Positions 17,794 to 26,673 of a stretch of 64,000 nucleotides of DNA are shown one piece after another. The position numbers were made by a program, and so were the translations under genes. The notes beneath the pieces are model-generated. The model worked only from the letters and a program-made list of their open reading frames with translations. It had not been told where the DNA came from and did no database searches. The stretch spans positions 62,001 to 126,000 of the forward strand of contig QOZQ01000006.1 in the NCBI GenBank assembly GCA_003576695.1, given 5' to 3'. Position 1 is the stretch's first letter, and each line of letters opens with the position of its first letter. The stretch comes from Taklimakanibacter lacteus (GTDB taxonomy: Bacteria > Pseudomonadota > Alphaproteobacteria > Rhizobiales > Aestuariivirgaceae).

Positions 17794-18641
17794 GACACGG
17801 CTCCCGCCGGACGTCGCATCATGCGGCCGCCAAGGGCCGCCAGGGCTGCGATCAGGACAAGGCAGGCGAAGAGAAGCCCGAAGGACAATGCCGATCCGGC
17901 CGGCCAGTTGAAGTTCGTGGAAAATTCCAGAAGCACGAACTGGCCCAGCATGCTGCCCGACGTGCCGCCGAGCAGCATCGGCGTCACATAATCGCCGGCC
18001 GCCAGCAGGAAGCAGAAGGCGAAGGCCGAGAACAGGCCGGGGAGCGTCTGCGGGATGACAATGCGGGTGATAACTTGCGCGCCCGAGGCGCCGAGGTCCC
18101 GCGCCGCCTCGATCGTCGCCTCCGAGACATTCCGCAAGGAGGCATAGATGGGCAGGATGGCGAAGGGCAGGAGGAAATGGACGAGCGCCACGACCACAGC
18201 ACCCCGGCTATAGATCAGGAAAGCGAGCGGCTCGTCGGTGAGGCCGAGCCACATCAGCGCCTGGTTCAGAAGCCCATCGGCGCCGAGGATCGATTTCCAG
18301 GCATAGATCTTGACCAGATAGCCGCCGAACAAGGTGATGAGCGTGGCGACCAGCAGCAGATCGCCGAAGCGCCCGGCCTTGAAGCGCGCCGCATAGGCGA
18401 AGACGAAGCCGAGCGCGGTGCACAGAAGCCCGACCAGGAGCCCGACGAGAAGCGTATAAAGGGTGAGATCGCCATATACGGTGAGAAAGCGCTGCCAGGC
18501 GGCAAACGAGAAATCGGGCTGCAATCTGAAATTCTTCACCGACCAGAAGCTCACCGCGAAGAGCAGCAGGATCGGGATGGCGAAGACGAAAGCGAGGACC
18601 GCGAGCGCCGGGACCATGAACAGGTTGAAATGGCGTGTCAT
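17790..18641 (-). CDS. polyamine-type ABC transporter permease (PotB-like)
   Basis: 283 residues, six membrane segments. EAA loop 'EAARDLGASGAQVITRIVIPQ', then 'GDYVTPMLLGGTSGSMLGQ', the PotB/YdcU-type signature. Acts with the PotC-like permease, the ATPase and the binding protein. Overlaps both neighbours by 4 nt, so translation is coupled along ATPase-PotB-PotC. Confidence 0.9.
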   Translation of the reverse strand: MTRHFNLFMVPALAVLAFVFAIPILLLFAVSFWSVKNFRLQPDFSFAAWQRFLTVYGDLTLYTLLVGLLVGLLCTALGFVFAYAARFKAGRFGDLLLVATLITLFGGYLVKIYAWKSILGADGLLNQALMWLGLTDEPLAFLIYSRGAVVVALVHFLLPFAILPIYASLRNVSEATIEAARDLGASGAQVITRIVIPQTLPGLFSAFAFCFLLAAGDYVTPMLLGGTSGSMLGQFVLLEFSTNFNWPAGSALSFGLLFACLVLIAALAALGGRMMRRPAGAVS

Positions 18642-19693
18642 GGCGCGTCGATCACTTGCTGGTCCTTAGCGTCCCAGCCGACATTGACGTTCGCACCCGG
18701 GCGAAAGTGCTCACCGGCATTGGCGTCGCTCGACCGCAGGATCAGCATCTCGCCCGATGGCAATTTCAGCGACACTTTGAGCGATGACCCGAAGAACACC
18801 GCATCGGTGACGACCGCTGGAATACCGCCAAACCGGACCTCTACGCGTTCCGGCCGCACCACCACACGCACCGGTCCGTCGGCGCCCTTGCTGTCGAATT
18901 CCAGTCCCGCTTTCAGCCTGACGCGCCCCTTGCGCCGCTCGCCGGCGAGGATCGTCGTCTCGCCGACGAAATCGGCGACGAACAGGGTCGCAGGATGCAG
19001 GTAGATGCGATCCGGGCTGCCGATCTGCTCGACCTTGCCCTCATTCATCACCGCGACCAGATTGGCGAGCGCGAAGGCCTCGCTCTGGTCGTGGGTGACG
19101 AAGATGAAGGTGCCACCGATCTCCTGGTGGATGCGGCGCAGCTCTTCCTGCATCTGGTGGCGCAGCTTGAGATCGAGCGCCGCCAGCGGCTCATCGAGGA
19201 GGAGCACCTTGGGCCGCATGATGAGGGCGCGGGCGAGCGCCACGCGCTGCTGCTGGCCACCCGACAGCCGGTCGATGCTGCGCTCGCCGAAGGTCTCGAG
19301 CCGCACCAGGCGCAGCGCTTCCTGAGTGCGTTCGGCGATTTCCGCGCGCGGCCGCTTCTGCAGAGCAAGGCCGAAAGCGACATTCTCGGCAACCGTCAGA
19401 TGCGGGAACAGGCCATAGCTCTGGAACACCATATTGGTCGGGCGCTTCTCCGGTCCGAGCCGCGTGACATCCTGGCCCGCGATGGCGATCTTACCCGCCG
19501 AAGGCTCGATGAAGCCCGCGATCATGCGCAGGAGCGTTGACTTGCCGCAGCCCGAAGGCCCCAGAATGGCGCAGAAATCGCCCGCCGCCACATCGAGATC
19601 GAGCGGAGCGACCGCCGTGACCGGACCGAAGGATTTGGAGACGCCGGAGAGCTTGAGGAGAGGGGCTGTAGCGGACGTCATGACTTGCGCCAC
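18638..19693 (-). CDS. ABC transporter ATP-binding protein (PotA-like)
   Basis: 351 residues. Walker A 'GPSGCGKSTLL', Q-loop 'NMVFQSYGLFPHLTV', signature 'LSGGQQQRVALARAL', Walker B 'VLLLDEPLAALD', H-loop 'FVTHDQSEA'. A C-terminal TOBE domain ('VVVRPERVEVRFGG') places it with PotA/FbpC-type importers. It drives uptake by the two downstream permeases. A repeat-bearing gap of 167 nt separates it from the upstream binding-protein gene. Confidence 0.92.
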   Translation of the reverse strand: MAQVMTSATAPLLKLSGVSKSFGPVTAVAPLDLDVAAGDFCAILGPSGCGKSTLLRMIAGFIEPSAGKIAIAGQDVTRLGPEKRPTNMVFQSYGLFPHLTVAENVAFGLALQKRPRAEIAERTQEALRLVRLETFGERSIDRLSGGQQQRVALARALIMRPKVLLLDEPLAALDLKLRHQMQEELRRIHQEIGGTFIFVTHDQSEAFALANLVAVMNEGKVEQIGSPDRIYLHPATLFVADFVGETTILAGERRKGRVRLKAGLEFDSKGADGPVRVVVRPERVEVRFGGIPAVVTDAVFFGSSLKVSLKLPSGEMLILRSSDANAGEHFRPGANVNVGWDAKDQQVIDAP

Positions 19694-19696
19694 GCT

Positions 19697-19840
19697 AACC
19701 CCCCCCCCTTGCGGGGAGGGTCGACGCGGAGCGTCGGGGTGGGGGTCGGGTGGTGTTAATCATGAGCATCTGCATTGTTGAAACATCCACCCCCATCCGG
19801 CGCTTCGCGCCACCTTCCCCGCGACGGGGAAGGATGAACG
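19697..19840. repeat. GC-rich inverted repeat inside the ABC operon
   Basis: The 167 nt between the binding-protein and ATPase genes hold a C9 run with gcggggaggg, a gtcgacgcggagcgtc stretch, and at 19783-19837 an opposed ccacccccatccggcgcttcgcgccaccttccccgcgacgggga block. The halves are complementary in part and resemble the repeat at 38870-39074. Such structure within an operon often lowers expression of the downstream genes relative to the binding protein. Confidence 0.6.
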
Positions 19841-19860
19841 CGATTGGGGGAGATATTCAA

Positions 19861-20985
19861 CTACGCCTTCAGGAAGCGCTGATATTCTTCCATGACCTGC
19901 GCATGGGTGACGAAATCGCCTTCCGCCTCGATCGGCCAGAACGGATAGAAGCGCGCTTTCTCGAAGAGCTTCGGCAGGTTGTCATACTGATAGATCTTCT
20001 TGTTCTTCTCATCGACCAGGGGCAGCGCCGCCTTGGTGATGACGGCTTGAGTCAGCGCATCGGCGATCTGCTTCTGGCCCTCGGCCGAGATCGACTGGCC
20101 GAGCAGCTTGTAGGCGAGGTCGCGGTTGGGGGCGCCCTTGGGGATGGCGAGCGTGTCCATGAACACCATGGCGCCCTCTTCCGGCACGACGAAATCGAGG
20201 GCCTTGTTCTTGGCGGCGGCGAAACCGACCATGGCATCCCAGCCGATGGCCGAGGTCACCACTTCGCCGCGCGCGAAGAGATCGACCGCTTCGCCATAGG
20301 ATGCCGAGAAGGTACGCGCATGCTCCTTCTTGATCTTGATCAGGAAGTCGATGGTCTTCTTGAGCTCGTCCATGGTGAGGCGGGTCGCCACCTTGGCGCC
20401 GGTCACGATCGGCGACCAGGTGGCGATGAGGCCGGTCATGTCGTCGACCATCGCGACTTTGCCCTTGACGTCGTCCTTCAACGCATCCTTCCACGAGGTG
20501 GGCTTGGACGTTGCGGCCGGATCATAGACCATCGACAGGGAGCCCCAGGTGAACGGCACCGCATAGAGCTTGCCGTCTTTCCGGATCGTATCGACATTGA
20601 GGAATTCCGGGAAGATGTCGGCGATGCCCGAAACCTTGCTCTCATCGATCGGCTCGATCAGGTCGGCGGCGATGAGGATCGGGATATGGCCGTAATAGAT
20701 GGTGATGAAATCGATCTGGCCGGCGCCGCCCGCCTGCAGCCTGGTGATGATCTCTTCATTGGTGTTGATATAGGTCGTCGCCAGCGCGATGCCGTTGTCC
20801 TTGAGGAACGAGCCGAGCTTCAGGGGCTCGTCATAGCCCTGCCAGCCGAGCCAGTTCACGGTTGTGTCGGCGTGAGCGGGAAGCCCGCCCAGAGCGAGCG
20901 CGCCGGAGGCAGCCGCCATTGCCGTCATGAACTGACGGCGGTCCATGTTCAGAAGGCGGGTGAGATCGTCCTTATGGATACCCAT
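19861..20985 (-). CDS. Tat-exported ABC substrate-binding protein (PotD/PotF-like)
   Basis: 374 residues. A twin-arginine signal is clear: 'MDRRQFMTAMAAASGALALGGLPAHAD'. The mature protein starts 'TTVNWLGWQGYDEP' and has the type 2 periplasmic binding fold of PotD/PotF ('INTNEEIITRLQAGGAGQIDFIT', 'VPFTWGSLSMVYDP'). It should deliver a polyamine or similar cation to the permeases; the ligand cannot be set by eye. It lies between the bicupin and the ATPase gene. Confidence 0.88.
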   Translation of the reverse strand: MGIHKDDLTRLLNMDRRQFMTAMAAASGALALGGLPAHADTTVNWLGWQGYDEPLKLGSFLKDNGIALATTYINTNEEIITRLQAGGAGQIDFITIYYGHIPILIAADLIEPIDESKVSGIADIFPEFLNVDTIRKDGKLYAVPFTWGSLSMVYDPAATSKPTSWKDALKDDVKGKVAMVDDMTGLIATWSPIVTGAKVATRLTMDELKKTIDFLIKIKKEHARTFSASYGEAVDLFARGEVVTSAIGWDAMVGFAAAKNKALDFVVPEEGAMVFMDTLAIPKGAPNRDLAYKLLGQSISAEGQKQIADALTQAVITKAALPLVDEKNKKIYQYDNLPKLFEKARFYPFWPIEAEGDFVTHAQVMEEYQRFLKA

Positions 20986-21012
20986 CGCATTTCTCCCTGA
21001 GCTTCTTGCTTC

Positions 21013-21864
21013 TCAATAATCCGGCGCGACGCCGAAAATCACTTTCGCAGGCCCATCCGACGTGTTGAAGAACGCATGCCTGACGCCGCCCGGAATGAAG
21101 GCGGCATCGCCGGCATTGAGTTCCCACCAGTTCGGCGTCTCGCCGGGCAGATAGATGTTGCTGCGCCCTTCGAGATTGTAGATCACCTTGTCGCCCTTGT
21201 GGCTGATGAATTCACACTCCTGTCCGGCGTAAAGGTCAATAATACCGACGGTCAGTTTTTCGTTCGCGCAGACGAGCCCGACCCGCATCGGCCGCTCCTC
21301 GCCCACGATCTCGTACATATATTCGCCCGGACGAACGAGCGTTGCGCGCTGCGCCATGTTGGGCTTCACCGGCGGAAAGGCGCCCAAAGCCTCGCGCTGG
21401 TTGAGCCTGATCGTCTCGAGCCACGGCTGCTTCGCCGCATAGGCCTCGACCGCGTCCAGCGTGCGCGGCGTCAGGCATTCGAGGATATGCGAGGTCTCCG
21501 AGCCGAAATTATAGCCCCAGTGCCAGGTATCGGGCGGGAAATAGAGCGTGTCTCCCTTCCTCAGCACATGCACCTCGCCGGTTTCCGGGCAGTGGAAGGT
21601 GAACTCGCCTTTCAGGCAGTGATAGGTCTCGGCGCAATTGTAATAGGTCTTGAAGTCGGGCGAGTTGCCGAAGCGCGAGCCGACCGTCATCTCGAAGCTC
21701 ATCATGTGGATCTTGGGGCTGGAGCCGTAGATCCAGTCCGACACATAGCGCGCCTTCTCATCGCCCCACAGGAAGCGCGGCACATCCTGCGCCTTGATCA
21801 GGGTCGCCCTGTCATAGGAGATGCCTTCAGGGCCTTGCGGCTTGAGCTTGGTCTTCTGGTTCAT
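21013..21864 (-). CDS. bicupin-domain protein
   Basis: 283 residues with two cupin barrels. First: 'YYNCAETYHCLKGEFTFHCPETGE' then 'RKGDTLYFPPDTWHWGYNFGSE'. Second: 'CEFISHKGDKVIYNLEGRSNIYLPG' then 'LNAGDAAFIPGGVRHAFFNTSD'. His/Glu residues at the usual metal positions are partly kept. Cupins of this size include dioxygenases, isomerases and ligand sensors; this one probably processes or senses the importer's substrate. The ATG at 21864 lies inside the end of the TetR gene; an upstream TTG at 21894 is less likely. Confidence 0.78.
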   Translation of the reverse strand: MNQKTKLKPQGPEGISYDRATLIKAQDVPRFLWGDEKARYVSDWIYGSSPKIHMMSFEMTVGSRFGNSPDFKTYYNCAETYHCLKGEFTFHCPETGEVHVLRKGDTLYFPPDTWHWGYNFGSETSHILECLTPRTLDAVEAYAAKQPWLETIRLNQREALGAFPPVKPNMAQRATLVRPGEYMYEIVGEERPMRVGLVCANEKLTVGIIDLYAGQECEFISHKGDKVIYNLEGRSNIYLPGETPNWWELNAGDAAFIPGGVRHAFFNTSDGPAKVIFGVAPDY

Positions 21865-22417
21865 GGCGGGTCCATGCGAGAAGACGCGCCGCAACCTTGG
21901 CCTTCATGGCGGGATCGAAGCGCATCAGGTTGAAATTCTCCGAAAGCCACAAGCCGTCGACCGCGAGCCGGATGATCGTCGCCAGCACCGGATCGAGCCC
22001 GTCCTTCTCGACATCGGCCTGGGTGCGCGCCCCTTGCTCCTGCACCGGCCCGAGCTTCTCGGGGAAGGACAGGAGGGCCGTGGTGATGGACGAGCAGAGA
22101 TTGTCGAAGCCCGCCCCGGTGAGCGGGGTCATGCCGAGGCTCGCTTTGACATAGGCGCGGGTGTAGCGGCCCTTTGCGTCGGGATCATCGGCGCCCGCCT
22201 CGCTGAGCGCGTCGTCGAACCAGGCGATCGAGCGCTCGATCATCGCCGCGGCGAGCTCTTCCTTGGAACGGAAATGATAGAGCAGCCCGCCTTTGGAGAT
22301 ACCCGACTGGGCGGCAACGGCATCGAGGGTGAGATTGCGGACACCATCGCGGGTGACGACCGCTTCGGCGGCGTCGAGAAGCTGGGAGCGCGTGTCGCGG
22401 GCAGCCTGGATTGACAT
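21827..22417 (-). CDS. TetR/AcrR-family transcriptional regulator
   Basis: 196 residues. The N-terminal helix-turn-helix is plain: 'RSQLLDAAEAVVTRDGVRNLTLDAVAAQSGISKGGLLYHFRSKEEL'. The C-terminal ligand domain is the usual all-helical type. First gene of the bicupin/ABC operon, and a perfect 14-bp palindrome lies 12 nt before its start codon, so it probably represses its own operon until a ligand, perhaps the transported amine or a product of it, binds. Overlaps the bicupin gene by 38 nt. Confidence 0.93.
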   Translation of the reverse strand: MSIQAARDTRSQLLDAAEAVVTRDGVRNLTLDAVAAQSGISKGGLLYHFRSKEELAAAMIERSIAWFDDALSEAGADDPDAKGRYTRAYVKASLGMTPLTGAGFDNLCSSITTALLSFPEKLGPVQEQGARTQADVEKDGLDPVLATIIRLAVDGLWLSENFNLMRFDPAMKAKVAARLLAWTRHEPEDQAQAARP

Positions 22418-22428
22418 AGAGTTACTGT

Positions 22429-22442
22429 ACCGTCCGGACGGT
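22429..22442. promoter_or_regulatory. probable TetR operator, perfect palindrome ACCGTCCGGACGGT
   Basis: A perfect 14-bp palindrome in the 106-nt gap between the TetR gene and the divergent TerB-like gene, 12 nt before the TetR start. Size, symmetry and place match operators of TetR-family self-repressors. It could also act on the divergent gene. Confidence 0.75.
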
Positions 22443-22523
22443 TTGTGTCAACCCAACTCTTCATCCCGTCTTGCAGGCCGGCCGAATCGGCTGGATAAAG
22501 ACGCAAGGTAAACGGGGGCTGCA

Positions 22524-23045
22524 ATGCATATTCTCATCGCTTTGGCGGGCATAATCGGTGCTATCGGCGTCTGGTACTGGCGCTTCAAGGCGGCCAAGGA
22601 AACGGCCGATGAAGTCACCGACATGGCCGGCCGCGCCTGGGGCAAGTGGAAGCGCTATAAATTCCGCAAGAAGGCCGAAGCTTCGCCGGTCGAAGCGGTC
22701 GACGACCCGGTGGCGGCGGGCGTCATCATGATGATGGCGGTGGCGGCGGAGGAGCATCCGCTGACGGAGGCCGCCGAGACGGTGATCCGCGACCAGATCG
22801 TCAAGACCATGGGCATCGCCGACCCGACCGAGCTCATGGTGTTCGGCAAATGGGTCGCGGGCCATGTCGAGGACGCCAACAACGTGTCGCTGCGCTATGC
22901 GAAATTATGGGCGCGCGATCTTTCCATGAGCGAGAGACAGGACCTCGTTCAGATGGTGCGCCGCGCCGCGGCCGCCGATGGCGAGGTCACGGCCCGCCAG
23001 CAGCTCAAGATCGCCAAGCTCGCGGAGCGTCTGGGACTGAAATGA
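22524..23045 (+). CDS. membrane-anchored TerB-like domain protein
   Basis: 173 residues. An N-terminal membrane helix ('MHILIALAGIIGAIGVWYW') is followed by a basic helix and then a helical domain with 'VAAGVIMMMAVAAEEHPLTEAAETVIRDQI' and 'LVQMVRRAAAADGEVTARQQLKIAKLAERLG', the acidic-helix pattern of TerB-like domains. These proteins are linked to envelope stress or metal response but have no clear biochemical role. It overlaps the next gene by 4 nt. Confidence 0.65.
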   Translation: MHILIALAGIIGAIGVWYWRFKAAKETADEVTDMAGRAWGKWKRYKFRKKAEASPVEAVDDPVAAGVIMMMAVAAEEHPLTEAAETVIRDQIVKTMGIADPTELMVFGKWVAGHVEDANNVSLRYAKLWARDLSMSERQDLVQMVRRAAAADGEVTARQQLKIAKLAERLGLK

Positions 23046-23425
23046 CGCTGGCAACGCTTCGCACCAGCTTCAGCCGGCCGGAAAGCGAGGTCATATGCTG
23101 CTATCTTGCGAGCGCCGGCATTCCGGCTTTGCCCGGCGAGCGCCATCACGCCACCTGCAACAGCGATTACCTGGTCGCGCAGCAGGGAATCCACATCCAG
23201 GTTCCGGAGGCCTTTCTTGATGAGGCGCGCTCCTTGCTGAGCGCATCGACAGAAGCACCGCAATTGTCGGAGAGCCGCGCTTTTGCCAGGCACTATGTGG
23301 CCAATGCGCTTGCTCTTCTTGCCCTTCTCTTCACTTTGGCAGGCCTGGGCTTCGGCTATTTTCCCTATTGGCTGCGCTCGCAAAGGAATGCAGCCACGAC
23401 CATCGAGCGCGGCGTCTCGGACTAG
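23042..23425 (+). CDS. DUF2007-like protein with C-terminal membrane helix
   Basis: 127 residues. The first ~70 match the DUF2007 pattern: 'FSRPESEVICCYLASAGIPALPGE', 'GIHIQVPEAFLDEARSLLSA'. A hydrophobic helix follows ('ALALLALLFTLAGLGFGYFPYW'), so it is likely a tail-anchored inner-membrane protein. DUF2007 proteins are thought to signal, without direct evidence known to me. The ATG overlaps the TerB-like stop as ATGA. It converges on the lipoprotein gene, with the two stop codons sharing bases. Confidence 0.75.
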   Translation: MTLATLRTSFSRPESEVICCYLASAGIPALPGERHHATCNSDYLVAQQGIHIQVPEAFLDEARSLLSASTEAPQLSESRAFARHYVANALALLALLFTLAGLGFGYFPYWLRSQRNAATTIERGVSD

Positions 23426-23886
23426 CCGACGACGCGCCAGCTGCCGTCGCGCATCTCGCAGGCCGTGCCTTCGATCAGCTCGGGCTCGCCATCGACCCAG
23501 ATCGTATGCTCGAAATCGCGGCACATGCGGTCATCATCGTCGCGATAGGAACGGCGCGGGCGGAAGCGGCCGCGATGGCCGGTATCCGGATTGTCCCAGG
23601 AGGCTTCGCGGCCGGTCTCGAAGGAACGCTGCGCCGCGTAGTAAGCGCGCTCGCGGTCATTGTCGTCGAGATTGCGCCCGACCGCACCACCGACGACGGC
23701 GCCCAGCGCCGCGCCCAGAATGGTGGCCGCCGCGCGACCCTTGCCATGGCCGACCGTATTGCCGAGAAGGCCGCCCGCGACACCGCCGATGACGGCGCCA
23801 CCGGTTTCCTTCGGTCCCGCATTCTGGGCACAGCCGGCAAGCAGCAGGCCCAGGACGGCAACGGCGACGACAGACTTGGATTGCAT
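23422..23886 (-). CDS. glycine-zipper lipoprotein (17 kDa surface antigen-like)
   Basis: 154 residues. Lipobox 'LLLAGCAQN' after a short signal, then a glycine-zipper pair ('GGAVIGGVAGGLLGNTVGHGKGRAAATILGAALGAVVGGAVGRN' region) of the Rickettsia 17 kDa antigen/SlyB kind, then a charged tail with 'YYAAQRSFETG' and 'CRDFEHTIWVDGEPELIEGTACEMRDGSWRVV', as usual for this family. Likely outer-membrane lipoprotein with a structural role. GGGGAAG precedes the ATG. Confidence 0.88.
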   Translation of the reverse strand: MQSKSVVAVAVLGLLLAGCAQNAGPKETGGAVIGGVAGGLLGNTVGHGKGRAAATILGAALGAVVGGAVGRNLDDNDRERAYYAAQRSFETGREASWDNPDTGHRGRFRPRRSYRDDDDRMCRDFEHTIWVDGEPELIEGTACEMRDGSWRVVG

Positions 23887-23919
23887 TGGACTTCCCCAGC
23901 ATTCTAAACACTTCACGTG

Positions 23920-23967
23920 GAGCGCTTCCTTGTCGCGAAAGTCGAGCAACTTTCGCGGGAAGCGCTC
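23920..23967. repeat. two-step palindromic hairpin repeat (GAGCGCTTCC type)
   Basis: Outer arms gagcgcttcc (23920-23929) and ggaagcgctc (23958-23967); inner arms cgcgaaagt (23934-23942) and actttcgcg (23949-23957); 6-nt loop. Build and size match the hairpin at 58544-58586, with different outer arms. It lies upstream of the lipoprotein gene and ~100 nt before pdxH. Confidence 0.8.
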
Positions 23968-24072
23968 TGACCTCATCCCCTGAGGCGCACGCATATCTGT
24001 TAGGGTCGTGCGGTGGCGGCAAAAGGGGCGAAATGTGGTAAGTATTGGGCATAATTAGGCAAAGTTAACCAA

Positions 24073-24705
24073 ATGTCACTGAGCGACCTCCCCACTTTGA
24101 TGGCGGCCCAAGGCTTCACCGAGCGCGAGGAACCGATCTCGCTGTTCGAGGAATGGCTGAAGGATGCCGGCAAGACCGAGCCCAATGATCCGAACGGCAT
24201 GGCGCTCGCCACCGTCGATGAGGAAGGCCTGCCCAATGTCCGCATGGTGCTCCTCAAGGCGGTCGATGGCCGGGGCTTCGTCTTCTACACGAATTACGAA
24301 AGCCAGAAGGGCCATGAGCTCTTGTCGGCGAAGAAGGCGGCGCTCTGCTTCCACTGGAAATCGCTGCGCCGCCAGGTCAGGGTGAGAGGTCCGGTCGAAA
24401 CGGTGAGCGATGCCGAGGCCGATGCCTATTTCGCCTCGCGCCCGCGCGACAGCCGCATCGGCGCCTGGGCCTCGCAGCAATCGCGCCCGCTGAAAGGCCG
24501 CTTCGAGCTCGAAGCCGCGGTCGCCATGTATGGCGCCCGCTATGCGATCGGCGAGGTGCCGCGCCCGCCCTACTGGTCGGGCTTCCGCCTGCGCCCGGTC
24601 TCCATCGAATTCTGGCATGACCGGCCATTCCGCCTGCATGATCGCGTCGTCTTCCGGCGCGAGACGCCCGATGGCAGCTGGAGCAAAACCCGGCTATATC
24701 CTTGA
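24073..24705 (+). CDS. pdxH: pyridoxamine/pyridoxine 5'-phosphate oxidase
   Basis: 210 residues. It oxidises PNP or PMP to PLP with FMN. Typical motifs: '[22 protein letters not shown]', '[16 protein letters not shown]', '[14 protein letters not shown]', '[11 protein letters not shown]', '[27 protein letters not shown]', and the C-terminal 'WSKTRLYP'. Complete and of normal length. PLP enzymes are frequent in this window, and metC lies two genes downstream. Confidence 0.96.
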   Translation: MSLSDLPTLMAAQGFTEREEPISLFEEWLKDAGKTEPNDPNGMALATVDEEGLPNVRMVLLKAVDGRGFVFYTNYESQKGHELLSAKKAALCFHWKSLRRQVRVRGPVETVSDAEADAYFASRPRDSRIGAWASQQSRPLKGRFELEAAVAMYGARYAIGEVPRPPYWSGFRLRPVSIEFWHDRPFRLHDRVVFRRETPDGSWSKTRLYP

Positions 24706-24746
24706 GCCTTGCGGAAGCAGGTTTCGCAAGCGATCCGAAAGAGAGC

Positions 24747-25502
24747 ATGACCACTTCCCCCGAGAGTGAACGCAAGACCTTGATCTTGACCGGTGCGTCG
24801 CGCGGCATCGGCCATGCGACGGCGAAGCGCTTCTCGACCGCCGGCTGGCGCGCGATCACCGTGTCGCGCCATCCCTTTCCTGAAAATTGTCCCTGGGATG
24901 CAGGACCGGACGACCATATCCAGGTCGATCTCGCCGATCCCGCCGCCACCATCGAAGCCATCGGCCAGATCAAGGAGCGTCTCAAGGCGCAGGGCTCGCG
25001 CCTGCATGCGCTGATCAACAACGCCGCCATCTCGCCCAAGAAGCCGGGCGGTGCCCGGCTCAACTCGATCGAGACCGACGAGACGGACTGGAAGACCGTC
25101 TTCCAGGTCAATTTCTTTGCGCCGATCATGCTCGCCCGCGGCCTCATCGACGAATTGGCGCGCGCCAGGGGCGCCGTCGTCAATGTCACCTCGATCGCGG
25201 GCTCGCGCGTCCATCCCTTCGCCGGCGCGGCCTATGCGACATCGAAGGCGGCACTTGCCGCGCTGACGCGCGAGATGGCCGCCGATTTCGGTCCCTTCGG
25301 CGTGCGCGTCAACGCCATCTCGCCGGGCGAGATCGAGACCTCGATCCTCTCTCCCGGCACCGAGAAGATCGTCGCCCAGATACCCATGCACCGTCTCGGC
25401 CAGCCCGAGGAAGTGGCGAAGGCGATCTATTTCCTGTGCACCGATGCGTCGAGCTATGTGACCGGTGCCGAGCTTCACATCAATGGCGGGCAACATGTCT
25501 GA
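24747..25502 (+). CDS. short-chain dehydrogenase/reductase (SDR)
   Basis: 251 residues. NAD(P) motif 'TGASRGIGHATAKRF', 'NNAAIS', active-site Ser in 'NVTSIAGSRVHP' and Tyr-Lys in 'AYATSKAALAALTREMA', then 'GVRVNAISPGEIETS' and 'SSYVTGAELHINGGQ'. A classical SDR; substrate unknown. The start at 24747 follows GAAAGAGAG. Its 3' end overlaps metC by 8 nt, so the two are probably translated together. Confidence 0.88.
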   Translation: MTTSPESERKTLILTGASRGIGHATAKRFSTAGWRAITVSRHPFPENCPWDAGPDDHIQVDLADPAATIEAIGQIKERLKAQGSRLHALINNAAISPKKPGGARLNSIETDETDWKTVFQVNFFAPIMLARGLIDELARARGAVVNVTSIAGSRVHPFAGAAYATSKAALAALTREMAADFGPFGVRVNAISPGEIETSILSPGTEKIVAQIPMHRLGQPEEVAKAIYFLCTDASSYVTGAELHINGGQHV

Positions 25503-26655
25503 CACCACCCGGCACATCAAACACAATGCCTTGCGGCCGGAAACCATCGCCGCCCACACGCTGAAATCAACCGACGAAGCGACCGGCGCGGTCGCACCGC
25601 CGCTCTATACGTCATCGACCTATGCGCGCGACCAGAGCTACACGCCGAAGCTCAGGGAAAATTATGTCCGCAACGGTAATCCCACTCTGTGGCAGGCCGA
25701 GCAGACGATCGCCGCCCTCGAGCAGGGCGAGGAAGCGCTGCTCTTTGCCTCCGGCATGGCGGCGATCACCACGCTTCTCGAGACAGTGCCGCAAGGCGGC
25801 CATGTGGCGGCCCCCGATGTCATGTATTACGGCACGCGCGACTGGCTGAAGCGGCTCGAGGCCAAGGGCCGCATCACGCTCACTCTGTTCGATGCCGTCA
25901 AGCCCGAAGCTCTCGCGGGGGCCGTGCAGAAGGGCAAGACCGATCTCCTGTGGATCGAGACGCCGCTCAACCCGACCTGGGACGTGATCGACATCGCGGC
26001 GGCCGCGAAGACCGCCCATGCGGCGGGCGCCATCCTCGCCGTCGATGCGACGGCAAGTGCCGCCGTCACCACCCAGCCGCTGCTGCTCGGCGCCGACATC
26101 GTCTTCCATTCGGCGACCAAATATCTCAACGGCCATTCCGATGTGCTGGCCGGCGCCCTTATCACCCGCAAGCTCGATCAGCGCTGGCAGGAGATCGGCA
26201 TGTTGCGCACCAAGATCGGGGCGCCGCTGGCGCCTTTCGAAAGCTGGCTCCTCATCCGCGGCCTGCGCACGCTGTTCGTGCGCTATCGCCAGGCCTCGCA
26301 GAATGCGCTCGCTTTGGCGCGCCATTTCGAGAAGCACCCGAAGATCGAGCGCGCGCTCTATCCGGGCCTCGCCTCGCATCGGGGCCATGACATCGCCAGG
26401 CGCCAGATGACCGACGGCTTCGGCGGCATGCTCTCGCTCCTGGTCAAGGGCGGCGCCACGGACGCGGTCAGGGTCTGCACCCGCCTCAAGGTGATCGTGC
26501 CGGCCACATCGCTCGGCGGCGTCGAGAGCCTGGCCGAGCACCGCAAGACGGTGGAAGGCCCGGCAAGCCCGGTTCCCGACAATCTCATCCGTCTGTCGAT
26601 CGGCATCGAGCATGTCGACGATCTCATAGCAGACATCGAGCAGGCGCTGGGCTGA
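25495..26655 (+). CDS. metC: cystathionine beta-lyase
   Basis: 386 residues, Cys/Met metabolism PLP family. It splits cystathionine to homocysteine, pyruvate and ammonia in methionine synthesis. Motifs: 'YGTRDWLKRLEAKG' with the PLP-stacking Tyr, 'LLWIETPLNPTWDVIDI', the PLP lysine in 'FHSATKYLNGHSDVLAGAL', and 'TSLGGVESLAEHRKTV'. 'TSLGG(V)E' and the overall sequence favour beta-lyase over gamma-synthase. Overlaps the SDR gene. Followed by a repeat block. Confidence 0.9.
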   Translation: MSDTTRHIKHNALRPETIAAHTLKSTDEATGAVAPPLYTSSTYARDQSYTPKLRENYVRNGNPTLWQAEQTIAALEQGEEALLFASGMAAITTLLETVPQGGHVAAPDVMYYGTRDWLKRLEAKGRITLTLFDAVKPEALAGAVQKGKTDLLWIETPLNPTWDVIDIAAAAKTAHAAGAILAVDATASAAVTTQPLLLGADIVFHSATKYLNGHSDVLAGALITRKLDQRWQEIGMLRTKIGAPLAPFESWLLIRGLRTLFVRYRQASQNALALARHFEKHPKIERALYPGLASHRGHDIARRQMTDGFGGMLSLLVKGGATDAVRVCTRLKVIVPATSLGGVESLAEHRKTVEGPASPVPDNLIRLSIGIEHVDDLIADIEQALG

Positions 26656-26673
26656 CACCTACCCATTCTGTAT

